A stretch of DNA of 64,000 nucleotides, taken from contig NZ_QYTV02000005.1 of the NCBI RefSeq assembly GCF_003605385.1, positions 62,001 to 126,000 of the forward strand, in the 5' to 3' direction. How positions within the stretch are numbered: position 1 is the first letter of the stretch; each line of letters starts with the position of its first letter. The notes under the pieces were generated by a model. It saw only the letters and a list, made by a program, of their open reading frames with translations. It did no database searches and was not told where the DNA came from. Of the stretch, positions 8,903 to 18,288 are shown piece after piece. This DNA is from Siminovitchia acidinfaciens (lineage in GTDB: Bacteria; Bacillota; Bacilli; Bacillales; Bacillaceae_C). The position numbers were made by a program, and so were the translations under genes.

Positions 8903-9472
8903 TTAAAAGTGAAAATTGATTAACGGGATTGCGTCTTTCCTGATGATCTCAATTCCATAATCCTCAACATAGGCTTCTGTCACACCAGCCTGCTCGCCGT
9001 ATTCTCCACAAAGACTCTCTATTGCCTCGCGGTCTCTTGCGTCATCTATTTTTAGATAATAGCTTTCTTCTAAAGAATACAAGGAACTGCACACAAGTTT
9101 CTTATTCAATGAATCCAACCTTTTGGCCAATAAAACAATATGCTCAAACTCATCAAATTTAAATAACAGAGCCTGATTCTTATCTGTATTAAGAGGTTCT
9201 TCTGTTACTGTTGATTCTTGAAGGGATTCTTCCTCTTCCATTGTCAAAATCAAAACGAGTTCCCTTGATGTCAAAGAAAAGATCTCGATGGAGACGGCCC
9301 CAAAGTCATTGAGTTCGTAAATCCGGCTTGCTTCATCTAACATTTCATCAAATAAAACATCCCAAATGAAAGAGTCCTTAAGCAATTCATCTTGTAAAAA
9401 ACCCTTCTTTGTCAACTCTTCGAATGTGATGGAATACTTGATTTTATTTGATGATATTCTCTCCAGCTTCAT
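8903..9472 (-). CDS. mecB: Adaptor protein MecB (YpbH), MecA family
   Basis: MecA-family adaptors deliver proteins to the ClpC-ClpP protease. The 189-residue protein begins MKLERISSNKIKYSITFEEL, has an N-terminal substrate-binding domain, a Glu-rich linker (residues about 78-100, MEEEESLQES), and a C-terminal ClpC-binding domain ending NFHF. The position next to ypbG and ypdA fits the MecA paralogue YpbH rather than MecA itself. The dedicated terminator downstream suggests a short transcript with ypbG. Confidence 0.9.
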   Translation of the reverse strand: MKLERISSNKIKYSITFEELTKKGFLQDELLKDSFIWDVLFDEMLDEASRIYELNDFGAVSIEIFSLTSRELVLILTMEEEESLQESTVTEEPLNTDKNQALLFKFDEFEHIVLLAKRLDSLNKKLVCSSLYSLEESYYLKIDDARDREAIESLCGEYGEQAGVTEAYVEDYGIEIIRKDAIPLINFHF

Positions 9473-9546
9473 TTGCCCCGCCCCCTGAGGAATACTGTTA
9501 TCCTCATACTATGAAAGTGTCGGCGGATGGTTCATGGACGATTCAG

Positions 9547-10311
9547 TTATCTCCTTTTGCAAAGCGTGATCAAGTGCACCTCCGCCGGGGCTCCAAGTCG
9601 CAGAGGCAGCAAAGAAGTTCCATATCCGTTGCTTACAAACAGCGTTGTCCAAGGATAGTTTTTAACGCCCCCTTTTTCGTAAGGCCCTATTCCGAATATC
9701 CGAATTTGGCCTCCATGTGTATGGCCGCTCATTATCAGGGACAGTTTGTCGGCATGACTCACACCTTTTACAATTGCTGGGTTATGACTTAGGACAATTC
9801 GAAACGCCGGAGATTTGATTGAATGAAGGATAGGCCTTAAGGGTTGAATCGTATCTATAAAGTCAGTACCGATCAAAACGATATTCCTATCATAACCTGC
9901 CAAATAAACAGAACTGTTTTTCAAAACGGTTACATTAAACTCAAAAAACAAAGATTCCAATTTGTTTAAATCGACCTCATAATCATTGTTCCCCCAAATA
10001 AAATAGACAGGCGCCACATCGGCAAGCTTTCTCAAATTGTCCTTGACACGTGAAAACGGGACACCTCTTTCTGTTAAATCACCACCGATGATGACGGCAT
10101 CCGCTTTTCCTCTCACTTTTTCGATGATACTTTCATGGATACTTCTGCGGTGAATATCTGAAATGAAAAATATGGATAAATCATCTACCCCATCGGGATA
10201 ATCATCAAAAGCCAATACTACTGTCTGGACTGTATTCTCAAAGGCCGCTCGGACCATAACATAAAAAAGCGCCGCTCCGGCGACAGCGACGAAAAATAAT
10301 ACGCCTGTCAT
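9547..10311 (-). CDS. ypbG: Membrane-anchored calcineurin-like metallophosphoesterase (YpbG)
   Basis: The protein is a metallophosphoesterase with the ordered metal-binding motifs SDIHRR (D-x-H), GGDLTERG, GNND, and SGHTHGGQI, which coordinate a two-metal centre. An N-terminal hydrophobic segment (GVLFFVAVAGAALFYVMV) should anchor it in the membrane. I chose the ATG at 10309-10311 (AGGGTGAT upstream) because the earlier 57 codons of the frame run into the divergent cotJ promoter region. The substrate is unknown for the family. It sits beside mecB, as in B. subtilis. Confidence 0.85.
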   Translation of the reverse strand: MTGVLFFVAVAGAALFYVMVRAAFENTVQTVVLAFDDYPDGVDDLSIFFISDIHRRSIHESIIEKVRGKADAVIIGGDLTERGVPFSRVKDNLRKLADVAPVYFIWGNNDYEVDLNKLESLFFEFNVTVLKNSSVYLAGYDRNIVLIGTDFIDTIQPLRPILHSIKSPAFRIVLSHNPAIVKGVSHADKLSLIMSGHTHGGQIRIFGIGPYEKGGVKNYPWTTLFVSNGYGTSLLPLRLGAPAEVHLITLCKRR

Positions 10312-10499
10312 ATCATCACCCTGATTTTCATCTTTCTGCCCGATGAAACAATAGGCAGAATATTGTACGGTCCTCATCTTAACATATGCATGCCTCCAAA
10401 AAACAGCCTCAATATTTATCACAGAATGATTAAGGGGGGGAATGTTCGAATACCCAGACCAATATATTAATAATGATGACATTTAGAAGGAGGATTTCC

Positions 10500-10730
10500 A
10501 TGTCCACACATCATAAGACATACCATCCTTATATCAGCCCTTTTGATCCATGTCCGCCAATTACAGTTAAATCATATTCCACACCACCCCATCTTTATTT
10601 GGGTTTCCAACCGCCAAATCTCCCTCAATTTCCACCAAGGGAAGCATTAAGAAACGGAACGCTGTGGAAAGTTTTTTATGATCCATACTACAGCCCATAT
10701 GAAAGGGCAAAGGAGGGTAATGACACATGA
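10500..10730 (+). CDS. cotJA: Spore coat protein CotJA
   Basis: The 76-residue protein is rich in Pro and Tyr, as CotJA is, and is the first gene of a cotJABC operon for a spore coat component. The ATG at 10500 has AAGGAGG six bases upstream; an in-frame ATG ten codons earlier has no ribosome binding site. Its stop overlaps the cotJB start (ATGA). cotJ is transcribed in the mother cell by sigma-E in B. subtilis; I could not find a convincing sigma-E promoter in the 188 bases upstream. Confidence 0.9.
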   Translation: MSTHHKTYHPYISPFDPCPPITVKSYSTPPHLYLGFQPPNLPQFPPREALRNGTLWKVFYDPYYSPYERAKEGNDT

Positions 10731-10987
10731 GGCAAATGCCTCCGGAATATTATAAGCAATTGGAAGAGCTTCAAGTAATGGATTTTGTCATTGTCGAGCT
10801 GACTCTATACCTGGATACTCACCCCGGTGATATGGACGCGATCCGTCAGTACAATGAGTATGTGAAAAACAGAAAAGCTTTTGTTAAACAATTTGAAAAG
10901 GAATTTGGACCACTCACAAGCTTTGGTTACAGTTATTCAAAGTACCCATGGCAATGGAAAGAAGCGCCGTGGCCATGGCAGGTTTAG
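10727..10987 (+). CDS. cotJB: Spore coat protein CotJB
   Basis: The 86-residue protein has the CotJB features: the N-terminal PPEYY-x-QLEELQ helix, FVIVELTLYLDTHP, and a C-terminal aromatic tail (YPWQWKEAPWPW). It overlaps cotJA by four bases. In the usual operon cotJC follows at once; here 204 bases intervene, holding a fragment of the dispersed repeat. Confidence 0.92.
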   Translation: MRQMPPEYYKQLEELQVMDFVIVELTLYLDTHPGDMDAIRQYNEYVKNRKAFVKQFEKEFGPLTSFGYSYSKYPWQWKEAPWPWQV

Positions 10988-11019
10988 CAAAATAAGCCGA
11001 TCTTTTTCAAGTAGTGGAT

Positions 11020-11125
11020 AGCAAAGGTTGCTGGGAGCGGCCGCCTTTAAGCAGGCCCAAGATCCGACATCCTGCCGCTTCGCTTGCACAAGCAATTTCA
11101 TCGTCGGTGGGAGTAAGGCATCCTG
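11020..11125 (+). repeat. Fragment of the dispersed repeat inside the cotJ operon
   Basis: Between cotJB and cotJC the bases AAGCAGGCCCAAGATCCGACATCCTG, seen in part, and CGCTTCGCTTGCACAAGCA resemble the 3-prime part of the copy at 7.6 kb (GCGCTTCGCCTGCACCAGCA, CACATCCTG). The match is partial; no terminator was seen, so cotJC may still be co-transcribed. Confidence 0.45.
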
Positions 11126-11191
11126 CCTGTTGAAGTTGGAAAAAACAAAAACGAAACACGAAAACCTTAATCCAAGGAGGTTCTCCCTTTC

Positions 11192-11761
11192 ATGTGGGTT
11201 TATGAGAAAAAGCTGCAGTATCCTGTACGTGTAAGTCAATGTAATCCGATGCTGGCAAAATTTCTGATTGAGCAATATGGAGGTGCGGATGGAGAATTGG
11301 CCGCAGCTCTTCGTTATTTAAATCAGCGATATTCAATTCCTGATTCTGTGGTTGGTCTGTTAACGGACATTGGGACAGAAGAACTCGCACATCTTGAAAT
11401 GATAGCGACAATGGTTTACAAGCTAACAAAGGATGCAACGCCGGAACAGATGAAGGAAGCCGGCTTGGGTGCCCATTATGCAGACCATGATAAAGCGCTG
11501 TTTTATCATAATGCCGCCGGAGTCCCATTTACGGCCACTTATATCCAGGCGAAAGGAGATCCAATCACCGACTTGTATGAAGATATTGCCGCCGAAGAAA
11601 AAGCACGTGCTACTTATCAGTGGATAATAAATATGAGTGACGATCCCGACCTTAATGACGGGCTGCGCTTTTTAAGAGAAAGGGAAATAATTCATTCGCA
11701 ACGTTTCCGCGAAGCTGTGGAAATATTAAAAGAGGAACGTGACAGAAAAAAGATCTTTTAA
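11192..11761 (+). CDS. cotJC: Spore coat protein CotJC, manganese-catalase family
   Basis: CotJC belongs to the di-manganese catalase family and is part of the spore coat. The 189-residue protein starts MWVYEKKLQYPV and carries the ferritin-like four-helix ligands: E in DGELAAALRYL, E and H in TEELAHLEM, E in EDIAAEEKARATY, and E-H in REREIIHSQRF. The ATG has AAGGAGG eleven bases upstream. Its own ribosome binding site means it does not depend on coupling to cotJB. A strong terminator follows. Confidence 0.93.
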   Translation: MWVYEKKLQYPVRVSQCNPMLAKFLIEQYGGADGELAAALRYLNQRYSIPDSVVGLLTDIGTEELAHLEMIATMVYKLTKDATPEQMKEAGLGAHYADHDKALFYHNAAGVPFTATYIQAKGDPITDLYEDIAAEEKARATYQWIINMSDDPDLNDGLRFLREREIIHSQRFREAVEILKEERDRKKIF

Positions 11762-11764
11762 GTC

Positions 11765-11819
11765 AATAAGAGATTATCAAATCATCATCAATGGAAATTT
11801 GATAATCTCTTATTTTTTC
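11765..11819 (+). terminator. Rho-independent terminator after cotJC
   Basis: A perfect 18-base-pair stem starts AATAAGAGATTATCAAAT and is followed by TTTTTT on the plus strand; the T run on the minus strand is weak, so it serves cotJC rather than the convergent transporter gene. Confidence 0.92.
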
Positions 11820-11850
11820 ATTTTTTATTATTCGCAATTTTATAGGTTTT

Positions 11851-13068
11851 TTACCTAGACGGGACTTGAGGTACCGCTTCTTCGTATTGTTCGGCTGCTG
11901 ACGCACTCAGTCTGGTAGACAGTAGAAGTGCTGCTGCCAATAATCCGACACACAACCAAAGTGCAGCGGAAATTCCGCCTAACTTATCGGTCAACAGGCC
12001 ACCAAGACCCGGCCCCAGTATCTGTCCTCCTGCAAAGAATATTGTTACATATCCCAGTGCAATCGGTGCATATGATTGATGGGTCTGTTCAGTTGAAAGC
12101 GCCTGAATAAGCGAAAGCATGCCTACGAACGTAAAGCCCCAAAGTGTCTGACTTAGTAAAAACGCCGTAAAAACTGGCAACAAAACAGGCATCAAAATCG
12201 ATAATGCCCCTAAAAAAATTGTCATGCACAACGAGAACTTTCTGCCGATTTTATCCGATATGGCTCCCCATACCGGCCCACTGATGATACTCATCAAACC
12301 ACCAAGCGCCATGACATTTCCTGCTATATTTTCATCTACACCTTCTTCCAAAATGTAGCTGAAAAAGAAACTTTGCGGGATTAAATAAGCAAATCCGACC
12401 AAGCCGTAAATGACGGCTACAAGCAAAACCCCTTTTTGAAAATAAACTTCCCTAAACAAGGATTCGTTCCGTTTTCCGCCTTTACGCAGGGGTACAGGCG
12501 GATCTTTTAAAATCCTAAATGCAATTAAAGTGGTAATAATTGAAACGATTCCAAACAAGAGCCATAGATACCGCCATCCCTCGCTGTAAAACCAAGCATT
12601 GAAAATCGGCGTTAGAAGACTTGCAATCAAGGTGCCTAAACCCATACCACTTAATAAAAGGCCAATCATCAACCCCCTGTTATTTGGAAACCATCCGACA
12701 ACGATGTTTACCAGGGGAGTATAGCCAAAAGCGGTTCCAACCCCAAGAATGACCATTCCTACCAGCGATGTAACAAAACTTTCAACAGTGAATAAAATTA
12801 GGCAGCCGCCGGCTAAAAGCACCAGACCAATCACCACGAGCGGTTTTGAACCCCACTTGGAGGCCATAATTCCAACAAGCAAAACCATGACAAGATATCC
12901 AATCGCAGTTGAGGTCCCCAGCATTCCTGCTTGCTGATAAGATAGTGAAAGGCTATCTCTCATGAATGGCATAAGAATCCCGTATGCCATCCTTCCAAAT
13001 CCTGAGATGCAAATTGTAATCATCATACTGACTAAAGCATAGGTCCACATTATCTTACGCTGTTCCAT
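11851..13068 (-). CDS. MFS transporter, YbfB-like
   Basis: A 405-residue major facilitator superfamily permease with about twelve hydrophobic helices. The family-typical loop between helices 2 and 3 is seen as GIMASKWGSKPLV and repeated in the second half as GAISDKIGRKFSL, both variants of G-x3-D/S-x-x-G-R/S-R/K. By memory it resembles the B. subtilis YbfB group; the substrate is unknown. The ATG at 13066-13068 has GGGGTGG four bases upstream; the in-frame start further up lacks a site. It is convergent with cotJC and stands alone. Confidence 0.8.
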   Translation of the reverse strand: MEQRKIMWTYALVSMMITICISGFGRMAYGILMPFMRDSLSLSYQQAGMLGTSTAIGYLVMVLLVGIMASKWGSKPLVVIGLVLLAGGCLILFTVESFVTSLVGMVILGVGTAFGYTPLVNIVVGWFPNNRGLMIGLLLSGMGLGTLIASLLTPIFNAWFYSEGWRYLWLLFGIVSIITTLIAFRILKDPPVPLRKGGKRNESLFREVYFQKGVLLVAVIYGLVGFAYLIPQSFFFSYILEEGVDENIAGNVMALGGLMSIISGPVWGAISDKIGRKFSLCMTIFLGALSILMPVLLPVFTAFLLSQTLWGFTFVGMLSLIQALSTEQTHQSYAPIALGYVTIFFAGGQILGPGLGGLLTDKLGGISAALWLCVGLLAAALLLSTRLSASAAEQYEEAVPQVPSR

Positions 13069-13230
13069 CCATCCACCCCGCCAACAATACCATTCTATCA
13101 AAAGATTTAGAAAAAATTCCCTACTGAAATTGTATCAGAAAGTGGATAGATTGGAAAAGCTTTGAGTTGGTTAAGAAAAAGCACATACCACCTGAAACAA
13201 AATAATTAAATGATAACTCGAGAAATCATT

Positions 13231-13270
13231 AAAAAAAGAGCCCCAAACTCAGCGAACTGATGAATGAGGC
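13231..13270 (-). terminator. Rho-independent terminator after the DJ-1/PfpI gene
   Basis: On the minus strand CCTCA and TGGGG, then TCAG and CTGA, close a TTCG loop; TTTTTTT follows. Confidence 0.65.
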
Positions 13271-13292
13271 CCATTGATTAATAAGTTCTGTT

Positions 13293-13844
13293 TCATTTTA
13301 AAAGTTGAATAAACTCGCGCATAAACCCTGGCAGATCCGGCCATGCATGCCCGGATACAAGGTTTCCTTGTGTATGTAGCGGTTTTTCAATATAAGTAGC
13401 GCCACATCCCGTTACATCAGGCCTGCAGGCAGTATAGGCTGTAAATTCACGTCCCTCCATCAGGTCAGGTACAATTGCCAAAACCTGTGCTGCATGGCAA
13501 ATAGCACCTACCGGCTTATTCGCCTCAAAAAAGTGGCGAAGGAATCCCGGCATTGACTCATCAAGGCGGATGTATTCGGGAGCACGGCCACCAGGTATGA
13601 TCAGTCCATCATATTCAGAAGGGTCAATATCGGCAAATGCAGCGTGGGAATCAATGCCATATGCAGGCTTCTCTACATAAGTTTCCATTCCTTCGATAAA
13701 ATCGTGACTTACCGTCTGCAGCTTTTTAACCGATGGTGAAGCTATCGTAACCTCGAACCCTTCTTCCAGGCAGCGATAATACGGATAAAACACCTCTAGG
13801 GCCTCTACTGCATCTCCAGTTACAATCAAGATTTTTTTACTCAC
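13293..13844 (-). CDS. DJ-1/PfpI family protein
   Basis: The 183-residue protein is of the DJ-1/PfpI superfamily, which holds glyoxalase/deglycase-like enzymes and proteases. The nucleophile elbow is AICHAAQ near residue 117 (Cys-His), preceded by DGLIIPGGRAPEYIR, and an early Glu lies in DAVEALEV. I chose the GTG at 13842-13844 because AGGGGG is nine bases upstream and the product then begins MSKKILIV, as is usual; TTG or GTG starts at 13848-13853 are too close to the site. Exact activity cannot be told from sequence. Confidence 0.82.
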   Translation of the reverse strand: MSKKILIVTGDAVEALEVFYPYYRCLEEGFEVTIASPSVKKLQTVSHDFIEGMETYVEKPAYGIDSHAAFADIDPSEYDGLIIPGGRAPEYIRLDESMPGFLRHFFEANKPVGAICHAAQVLAIVPDLMEGREFTAYTACRPDVTGCGATYIEKPLHTQGNLVSGHAWPDLPGFMREFIQLLK

Positions 13845-13940
13845 TGTCACCAACCCCCTGCCAAGTTTTTATTTACTTGCTATATGTAATTCTACTCTTT
13901 TTACTAATATCCTTTAATATGGATAATATTTCTTATCGAG

Positions 13941-14268
13941 TTATCTTTGATGCTCTTGTCCTAAAAACTCTCTTTCAAATTTTTCAGCACTTATCGGGTA
14001 ACCAATCTAATAGCCTTGAGGGTTTTTAATAAAGGTCAGATTTTGTTTCTACTCCCTCAGCCGCTACATCTGACTGCAAGTGTTGCGCTAATGTTAATAT
14101 ACACTTAACAAGTGCAGCACAATCTTTCTTACTTGATATACCGGTGATAAATGCCCTATTGATTTTCAGAATATTAATTGGATATTTTTGTAAGTAGCCA
14201 AACGATAAATACCCAGAACCAAAATCATCTATAGATATTTTCACTCCAAAATTTTTTTTACAAAAACA
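13941..14268 (-). pseudogene. Decayed EAL-domain (c-di-GMP phosphodiesterase) gene fragment
   Basis: An open stretch encodes the middle of an EAL domain: NFGVKISIDDFGSGY, then FGYLQKYPINILKI and AAEGVET. After this the frame shifts, and the next frame continues with KNPQGY, a TAG stop, and IGYPISAEKFEREF, which is the usual EAL C-terminus. A TAG at 14269-14271 breaks the gene upstream and no N-terminal EAL motif or GGDEF domain is left. The order and spacing of the pieces show a true remnant with at least one frameshift and two stops. It must be inactive. It fills most of the 640-base gap before the VWA gene. Confidence 0.78.
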
Positions 14269-14481
14269 CTATTTGTCAATTAACTCAAATTATGGGAGAC
14301 CTTGGATAACGTAAACCAGAAAGATAGAATGACTTTGTACCGAGGAGTATGACGATTAGGGCTCTTTCGCAATTTTACTCCCATGACCTTTGGCTTAATT
14401 GTGACAATAAATGCCATCTGGAATTTGAAAAATGCTAAAATATCATCTAGTAAACACTGATTAGTTCATTAGGAGGAAAGA

Positions 14482-15888
14482 ATGAATCATAAATTTATAT
14501 TAATATGTACTTGCTTGCTTTTTCTATTGGCTTCATGTGGGGAAAAAAAAGTCGATGAGAAGAAAACCCAACTTAGCCAGTCCGCTTCCCTTTCAAATAA
14601 TGAACAAGAAGAGGCCGCACAAACCGATGCTGCTCAGGAAAAAGCAATTGAAAATGCGGAAAATATTGAAGCACCTCCCCTTCCACAGACATTAACCGAA
14701 TTGGCTGAATTGCCGCCAGGCTACACTGGCCCATATTTATCCATACTGGAAGATGAAGATCAAAAGAAAATCGACGAATTGACAAAAGATCTTCAGGACA
14801 TATCCGGAGAACCGACGAAAGATGAACTTGATCTGTATTACAGAAAGCTCCTGTCGATTTTCCAGCATGATTTTAACGGACCAGAGGAATTGCTTGCCAA
14901 ATTAAGATTTCAAGCGATCGGAAGTCCTGATATCGAAGATCCGCGAATGCAATTCAAGGAAAACATGAATGTCCATGTTATCCTGGATGCATCAGGCAGC
15001 ATGAGAAAAGACATTGGGGGCCAAACCCAAATGGAGGCAGCAAAAAAAGCAATTACAAGATTTGTAGAAGGCCTTCCTGCTGAGGCGAATGTCGGACTCA
15101 GAATATATGGACACAAGGGTACAGGCAGCGACTCTGACAAAGAAATGTCATGTTCTAGCAGTGAGCTTATTTATCCGCTTGAAAAGTATGACGAAGCCAA
15201 ATTCCAAGCTTCCTTGAATCAAGCTCAACCAGCTGGATGGACACCTATACAGCTTGCATTGAATGAAGCTGAAAAAGACTTGGATAAATTTAATGGTGAA
15301 AATAATACGAATATCGTTTATTTGGTCAGTGATGGTGTGTCTACTTGTGATGACGACCCCATTGCGGCAGCAAAAAGCCTTTACGACTCCGATATTACAC
15401 CTATTGTCAACGTTATTGGCTTTAACGTGGACCATGCGGGACAAAAGCAGTTGAAAGAAGTCGCAAAAGCAACGGAAGGTTCTTATCAGGATGTTCAAGA
15501 TTATGAATCTCTTCAAGAAGAGTTGGATCAAGCACAAGAAATTGCGGCTAAATGGAAAGACTGGAAAAAGCAAACGGAAGCCGGCCTAAAGTATGATAAA
15601 ACCAAAAATGGGCTCGACATTTTTGTATATGAATCAAAAGAATACAAAAAAAGAGTGGATGAAGGCCAGCAGGTTGGATTTACACTGCAGTATTTATACC
15701 AAACAAAGAAATTAATGTCCCGTGAAAGCCATGATTATTTAAGAGAGAAAAATAGAGAATATCACAATTGGATCGAAGAAGAATATAAAAGTTTAAAAAG
15801 AGAATTAAAAGAGCTTAATGAGAAAAATATTAATGAAGCTTTACAACAACTGGAAGAAAAGTATAGTGACAAGGCTCCGAATAGTTGA
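14482..15888 (+). CDS. VWA-domain lipoprotein
   Basis: A secreted, lipid-anchored protein of 468 residues. The signal peptide ends in a lipobox LLASC with Cys19. A Glu-rich linker follows, then a von Willebrand factor A domain with a complete MIDAS metal site: DASGSM (about 168-173), a Thr in GWTPIQLAL and Asp in SDGVSTCDDD. The C-terminal 100 residues are a charged, probably coiled-coil segment. It resembles Bacillus YwmC/YwmD-type proteins of unknown function. AGGAGG lies five bases before the ATG. It stands between the EAL remnant and the convergent methionine operon and looks like a single-gene unit. Confidence 0.82.
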   Translation: MNHKFILICTCLLFLLASCGEKKVDEKKTQLSQSASLSNNEQEEAAQTDAAQEKAIENAENIEAPPLPQTLTELAELPPGYTGPYLSILEDEDQKKIDELTKDLQDISGEPTKDELDLYYRKLLSIFQHDFNGPEELLAKLRFQAIGSPDIEDPRMQFKENMNVHVILDASGSMRKDIGGQTQMEAAKKAITRFVEGLPAEANVGLRIYGHKGTGSDSDKEMSCSSSELIYPLEKYDEAKFQASLNQAQPAGWTPIQLALNEAEKDLDKFNGENNTNIVYLVSDGVSTCDDDPIAAAKSLYDSDITPIVNVIGFNVDHAGQKQLKEVAKATEGSYQDVQDYESLQEELDQAQEIAAKWKDWKKQTEAGLKYDKTKNGLDIFVYESKEYKKRVDEGQQVGFTLQYLYQTKKLMSRESHDYLREKNREYHNWIEEEYKSLKRELKELNEKNINEALQQLEEKYSDKAPNS

Positions 15889-15895
15889 GAAAATA

Positions 15896-15931
15896 CAAGC
15901 CCTGGTACTTAAATTTGAGTACCAGGGCTTG
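15896..15931 (-). terminator. Terminator between the VWA gene and metE
   Basis: A perfect 14-base-pair stem (CAAGCCCTGGTACT) with an 8-base loop. On the minus strand TATTTTC follows, so it ends the metE transcript; it may also end the VWA transcript although plus-strand T residues are few. Confidence 0.75.
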
Positions 15932-15975
15932 ATTCCGAAATCAAAAACCATTAAAAACTCGAATTTTTATTCAGA

Positions 15976-18258
15976 TTAATTCGTTTGTACAGCCAGCAGT
16001 GATTCTCTCGTCTCTTTTGCCGCTTCTACCATATTTTTCAGGGCAGCGATTGTCTCCGCCTCCTGTCTTGTCTTTAATCCGCAATCCGGATTGATCCAAA
16101 ATTGATTGAATGGGATAGTTTTCAGAGCGCGGTTGATGTTGCTTCTGATTTCGTCGATACTAGGGACCCTTGGGCTATGAATATCGTAAACGCCAAGCCC
16201 GATTTCTTTCTCGTACGTATTTTCCTCAAAAGCTGAAATGAGTTCCCCATGGCTTCGGGATGTTTCAATGGAAATGACATCGGCATCCAATGCGCTGATA
16301 GCTTCGAAAATATCCTGGAAATTAGAATAGCACATATGCGTGTGGATTTGCGTACTGTTATCCACTGATGCTGTTGCCAGCCGGAATGCATGTACCGCTC
16401 TGTCTAAATATTCCTGCCATTTTTCTTCTTTAAGCGGTAATCCTTCCCTCAATGCCGGTTCATCCACCTGAATAATTTTAACTCCGTTTCTTTCCAGCTC
16501 TTCAATTTCCTTTCGGAGTGCCGCCGCAATTTCATCCAGGACATCAAATCGGGAAATATCATCTCTGACAAAGGACCAATTTAAAATGGTGACCGGTCCT
16601 GTCAGCATCCCCTTTACCTTCTTTTCAGTCAACGACTGCGCATATACACTTTCCTTTACTGTCATTGGCTTATTGAAGCTAACATCCCCAAAGATGATAG
16701 GGGGTTTGACACATCTTGAGCCATAAGATTGTACCCATCCGGATTTCGTTACTAAAAATCCGTTCAGCTTCTCTCCAAAATACTCAACCATGTCTGTACG
16801 TTCGAATTCCCCATGAACTAAAACATCAAGCCCGATATCTTCTTGGATATTAATCCACTTTTCAATTTCCTTTTTTATATAGTGCTCGTATTCAAGGTCT
16901 GTAATGTCACCTCTACGCCAATTCAAACGTTGGGTTCTGACTTCTGTAGTCTGCGGCAGGCTGCCAATTGTTGTCGTCGGCAAAAGTGGCAGCCGAAGTC
17001 TTTCCTTCTGAATAGCAATCCGTTCTTTAAAAGGCAGATCCCGATCAACATTCAGTTTACTACTGTCAGACTGATGGACTTGCTCGCGGTATTTGGAATT
17101 GTTCAGCTTTTCGATTGCGTTGATACTTTCTTCTATCTTTGTTGTGATTCTCTCCTTCCCGTTCTTTAACCCATTAACTAGAATAGCAATCTCATCCAAT
17201 TTTTCATCCGCAAAGGAAAGAGCGTCTTTAATGACAGGGTCCAATGTTATTTCGGTAGTTGTCGTCACAGGAACATGCAGCAATGAACAAGATGGCTGGA
17301 CAATAAGTCTTTCTTTATCCACGATTTGGCTAACGCTCTCCAACAATTCCAGTTGATCATTCAGATTTTGACGCCAAACATTCCTACCATCAATTATCCC
17401 TGCAGCAAGGATCTTATCATTAGGAAATCCATACTGTCGAAGTAGTTCCAGTGAATCACCATGGACAAAATCAAGTCCCACCGCTGCTGCCGGCAAATTT
17501 ACTATCTCTTCATATGAACTGATGGATTCGAAATATGTCTGGATAATAATATCAATTTCAGGAACTTCTTCTGCAATCGTCTCATATACATGTTTTGTTT
17601 GATAAAGCTCTGATTCTGATAACTTTGTAGAGAAGATAGGTTCATCCAATTGTACCCATGTTACACCGGCTGCCTTCAATTCTTGTAATACCTGAATATA
17701 TAAAGGAAGCAATTCCTTTACCAATCTTGGAAACTCTTCTTTCTCATATCCTTTTCCAAGCTTAATAAATGTGATGGGCCCAAGGATGACCGGTTTTCCC
17801 TCAATCCCCAATTCCTCTTTTGCTTCTTTATAACATGCGAGCGGACGATTTTCTTTTAATGCCGGTTTGGATTCATTAAACTCCGGAACTATATAATGAT
17901 AATTTGTATTAAACCATTTAGTCATTTCAGATGCGACAGCATTTTCCATCCCCCGGGCAATCGCAAAATATGTCTCCAGCGGCGTCCTGCTACAATCTTC
18001 CTGGAATCTTTTAGGAATCACACCAAACATTACGGAGGTATCGAGCACATGGTCATACAATGAAAAGTCCCCAACCGGAATAAGATCGATTCCCCTTTCC
18101 TGTTGCTTTCTTAGTCCTGCCAAACGGACAGATTTTGTATTTTGTAAAAGTTCCTCCTCTGTAATATCTCCACCCCAAAACTTTTCCAACTCCCTTTTCC
18201 ACTCACGTTGTTCTCCAATCCTTGGATAACCCAAATTTGAACTCTTTACATTTGTCAC
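15976..18258 (-). CDS. metE: Cobalamin-independent methionine synthase MetE
   Basis: MetE transfers the methyl group of 5-methyltetrahydrofolate (polyglutamate) to homocysteine to make methionine without B12. The 760-residue protein begins with the folate-binding [18 protein letters not shown] and has the zinc and homocysteine motifs [21 protein letters not shown] and [10 protein letters not shown] in the C-terminal barrel. The start is GTG at 18256-18258, with AGGAGG seven bases upstream; an in-frame ATG eight codons earlier has none. It is the last gene of metI-yitJ-metE, so control comes from the SAM riboswitch about 3.1 kb upstream. Confidence 0.96.
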   Translation of the reverse strand: MTNVKSSNLGYPRIGEQREWKRELEKFWGGDITEEELLQNTKSVRLAGLRKQQERGIDLIPVGDFSLYDHVLDTSVMFGVIPKRFQEDCSRTPLETYFAIARGMENAVASEMTKWFNTNYHYIVPEFNESKPALKENRPLACYKEAKEELGIEGKPVILGPITFIKLGKGYEKEEFPRLVKELLPLYIQVLQELKAAGVTWVQLDEPIFSTKLSESELYQTKHVYETIAEEVPEIDIIIQTYFESISSYEEIVNLPAAAVGLDFVHGDSLELLRQYGFPNDKILAAGIIDGRNVWRQNLNDQLELLESVSQIVDKERLIVQPSCSLLHVPVTTTTEITLDPVIKDALSFADEKLDEIAILVNGLKNGKERITTKIEESINAIEKLNNSKYREQVHQSDSSKLNVDRDLPFKERIAIQKERLRLPLLPTTTIGSLPQTTEVRTQRLNWRRGDITDLEYEHYIKKEIEKWINIQEDIGLDVLVHGEFERTDMVEYFGEKLNGFLVTKSGWVQSYGSRCVKPPIIFGDVSFNKPMTVKESVYAQSLTEKKVKGMLTGPVTILNWSFVRDDISRFDVLDEIAAALRKEIEELERNGVKIIQVDEPALREGLPLKEEKWQEYLDRAVHAFRLATASVDNSTQIHTHMCYSNFQDIFEAISALDADVISIETSRSHGELISAFEENTYEKEIGLGVYDIHSPRVPSIDEIRSNINRALKTIPFNQFWINPDCGLKTRQEAETIAALKNMVEAAKETRESLLAVQTN

Positions 18259-18288
18259 GATACTTCCTCCTATTATTTTCATGTATTT

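Noticed and set aside
10937-11275. 112-codon minus-strand frame across the cotJB-cotJC gap
   Set aside because: It overlaps the coding ends of cotJB and cotJC and the repeat fragment; no start site or family.
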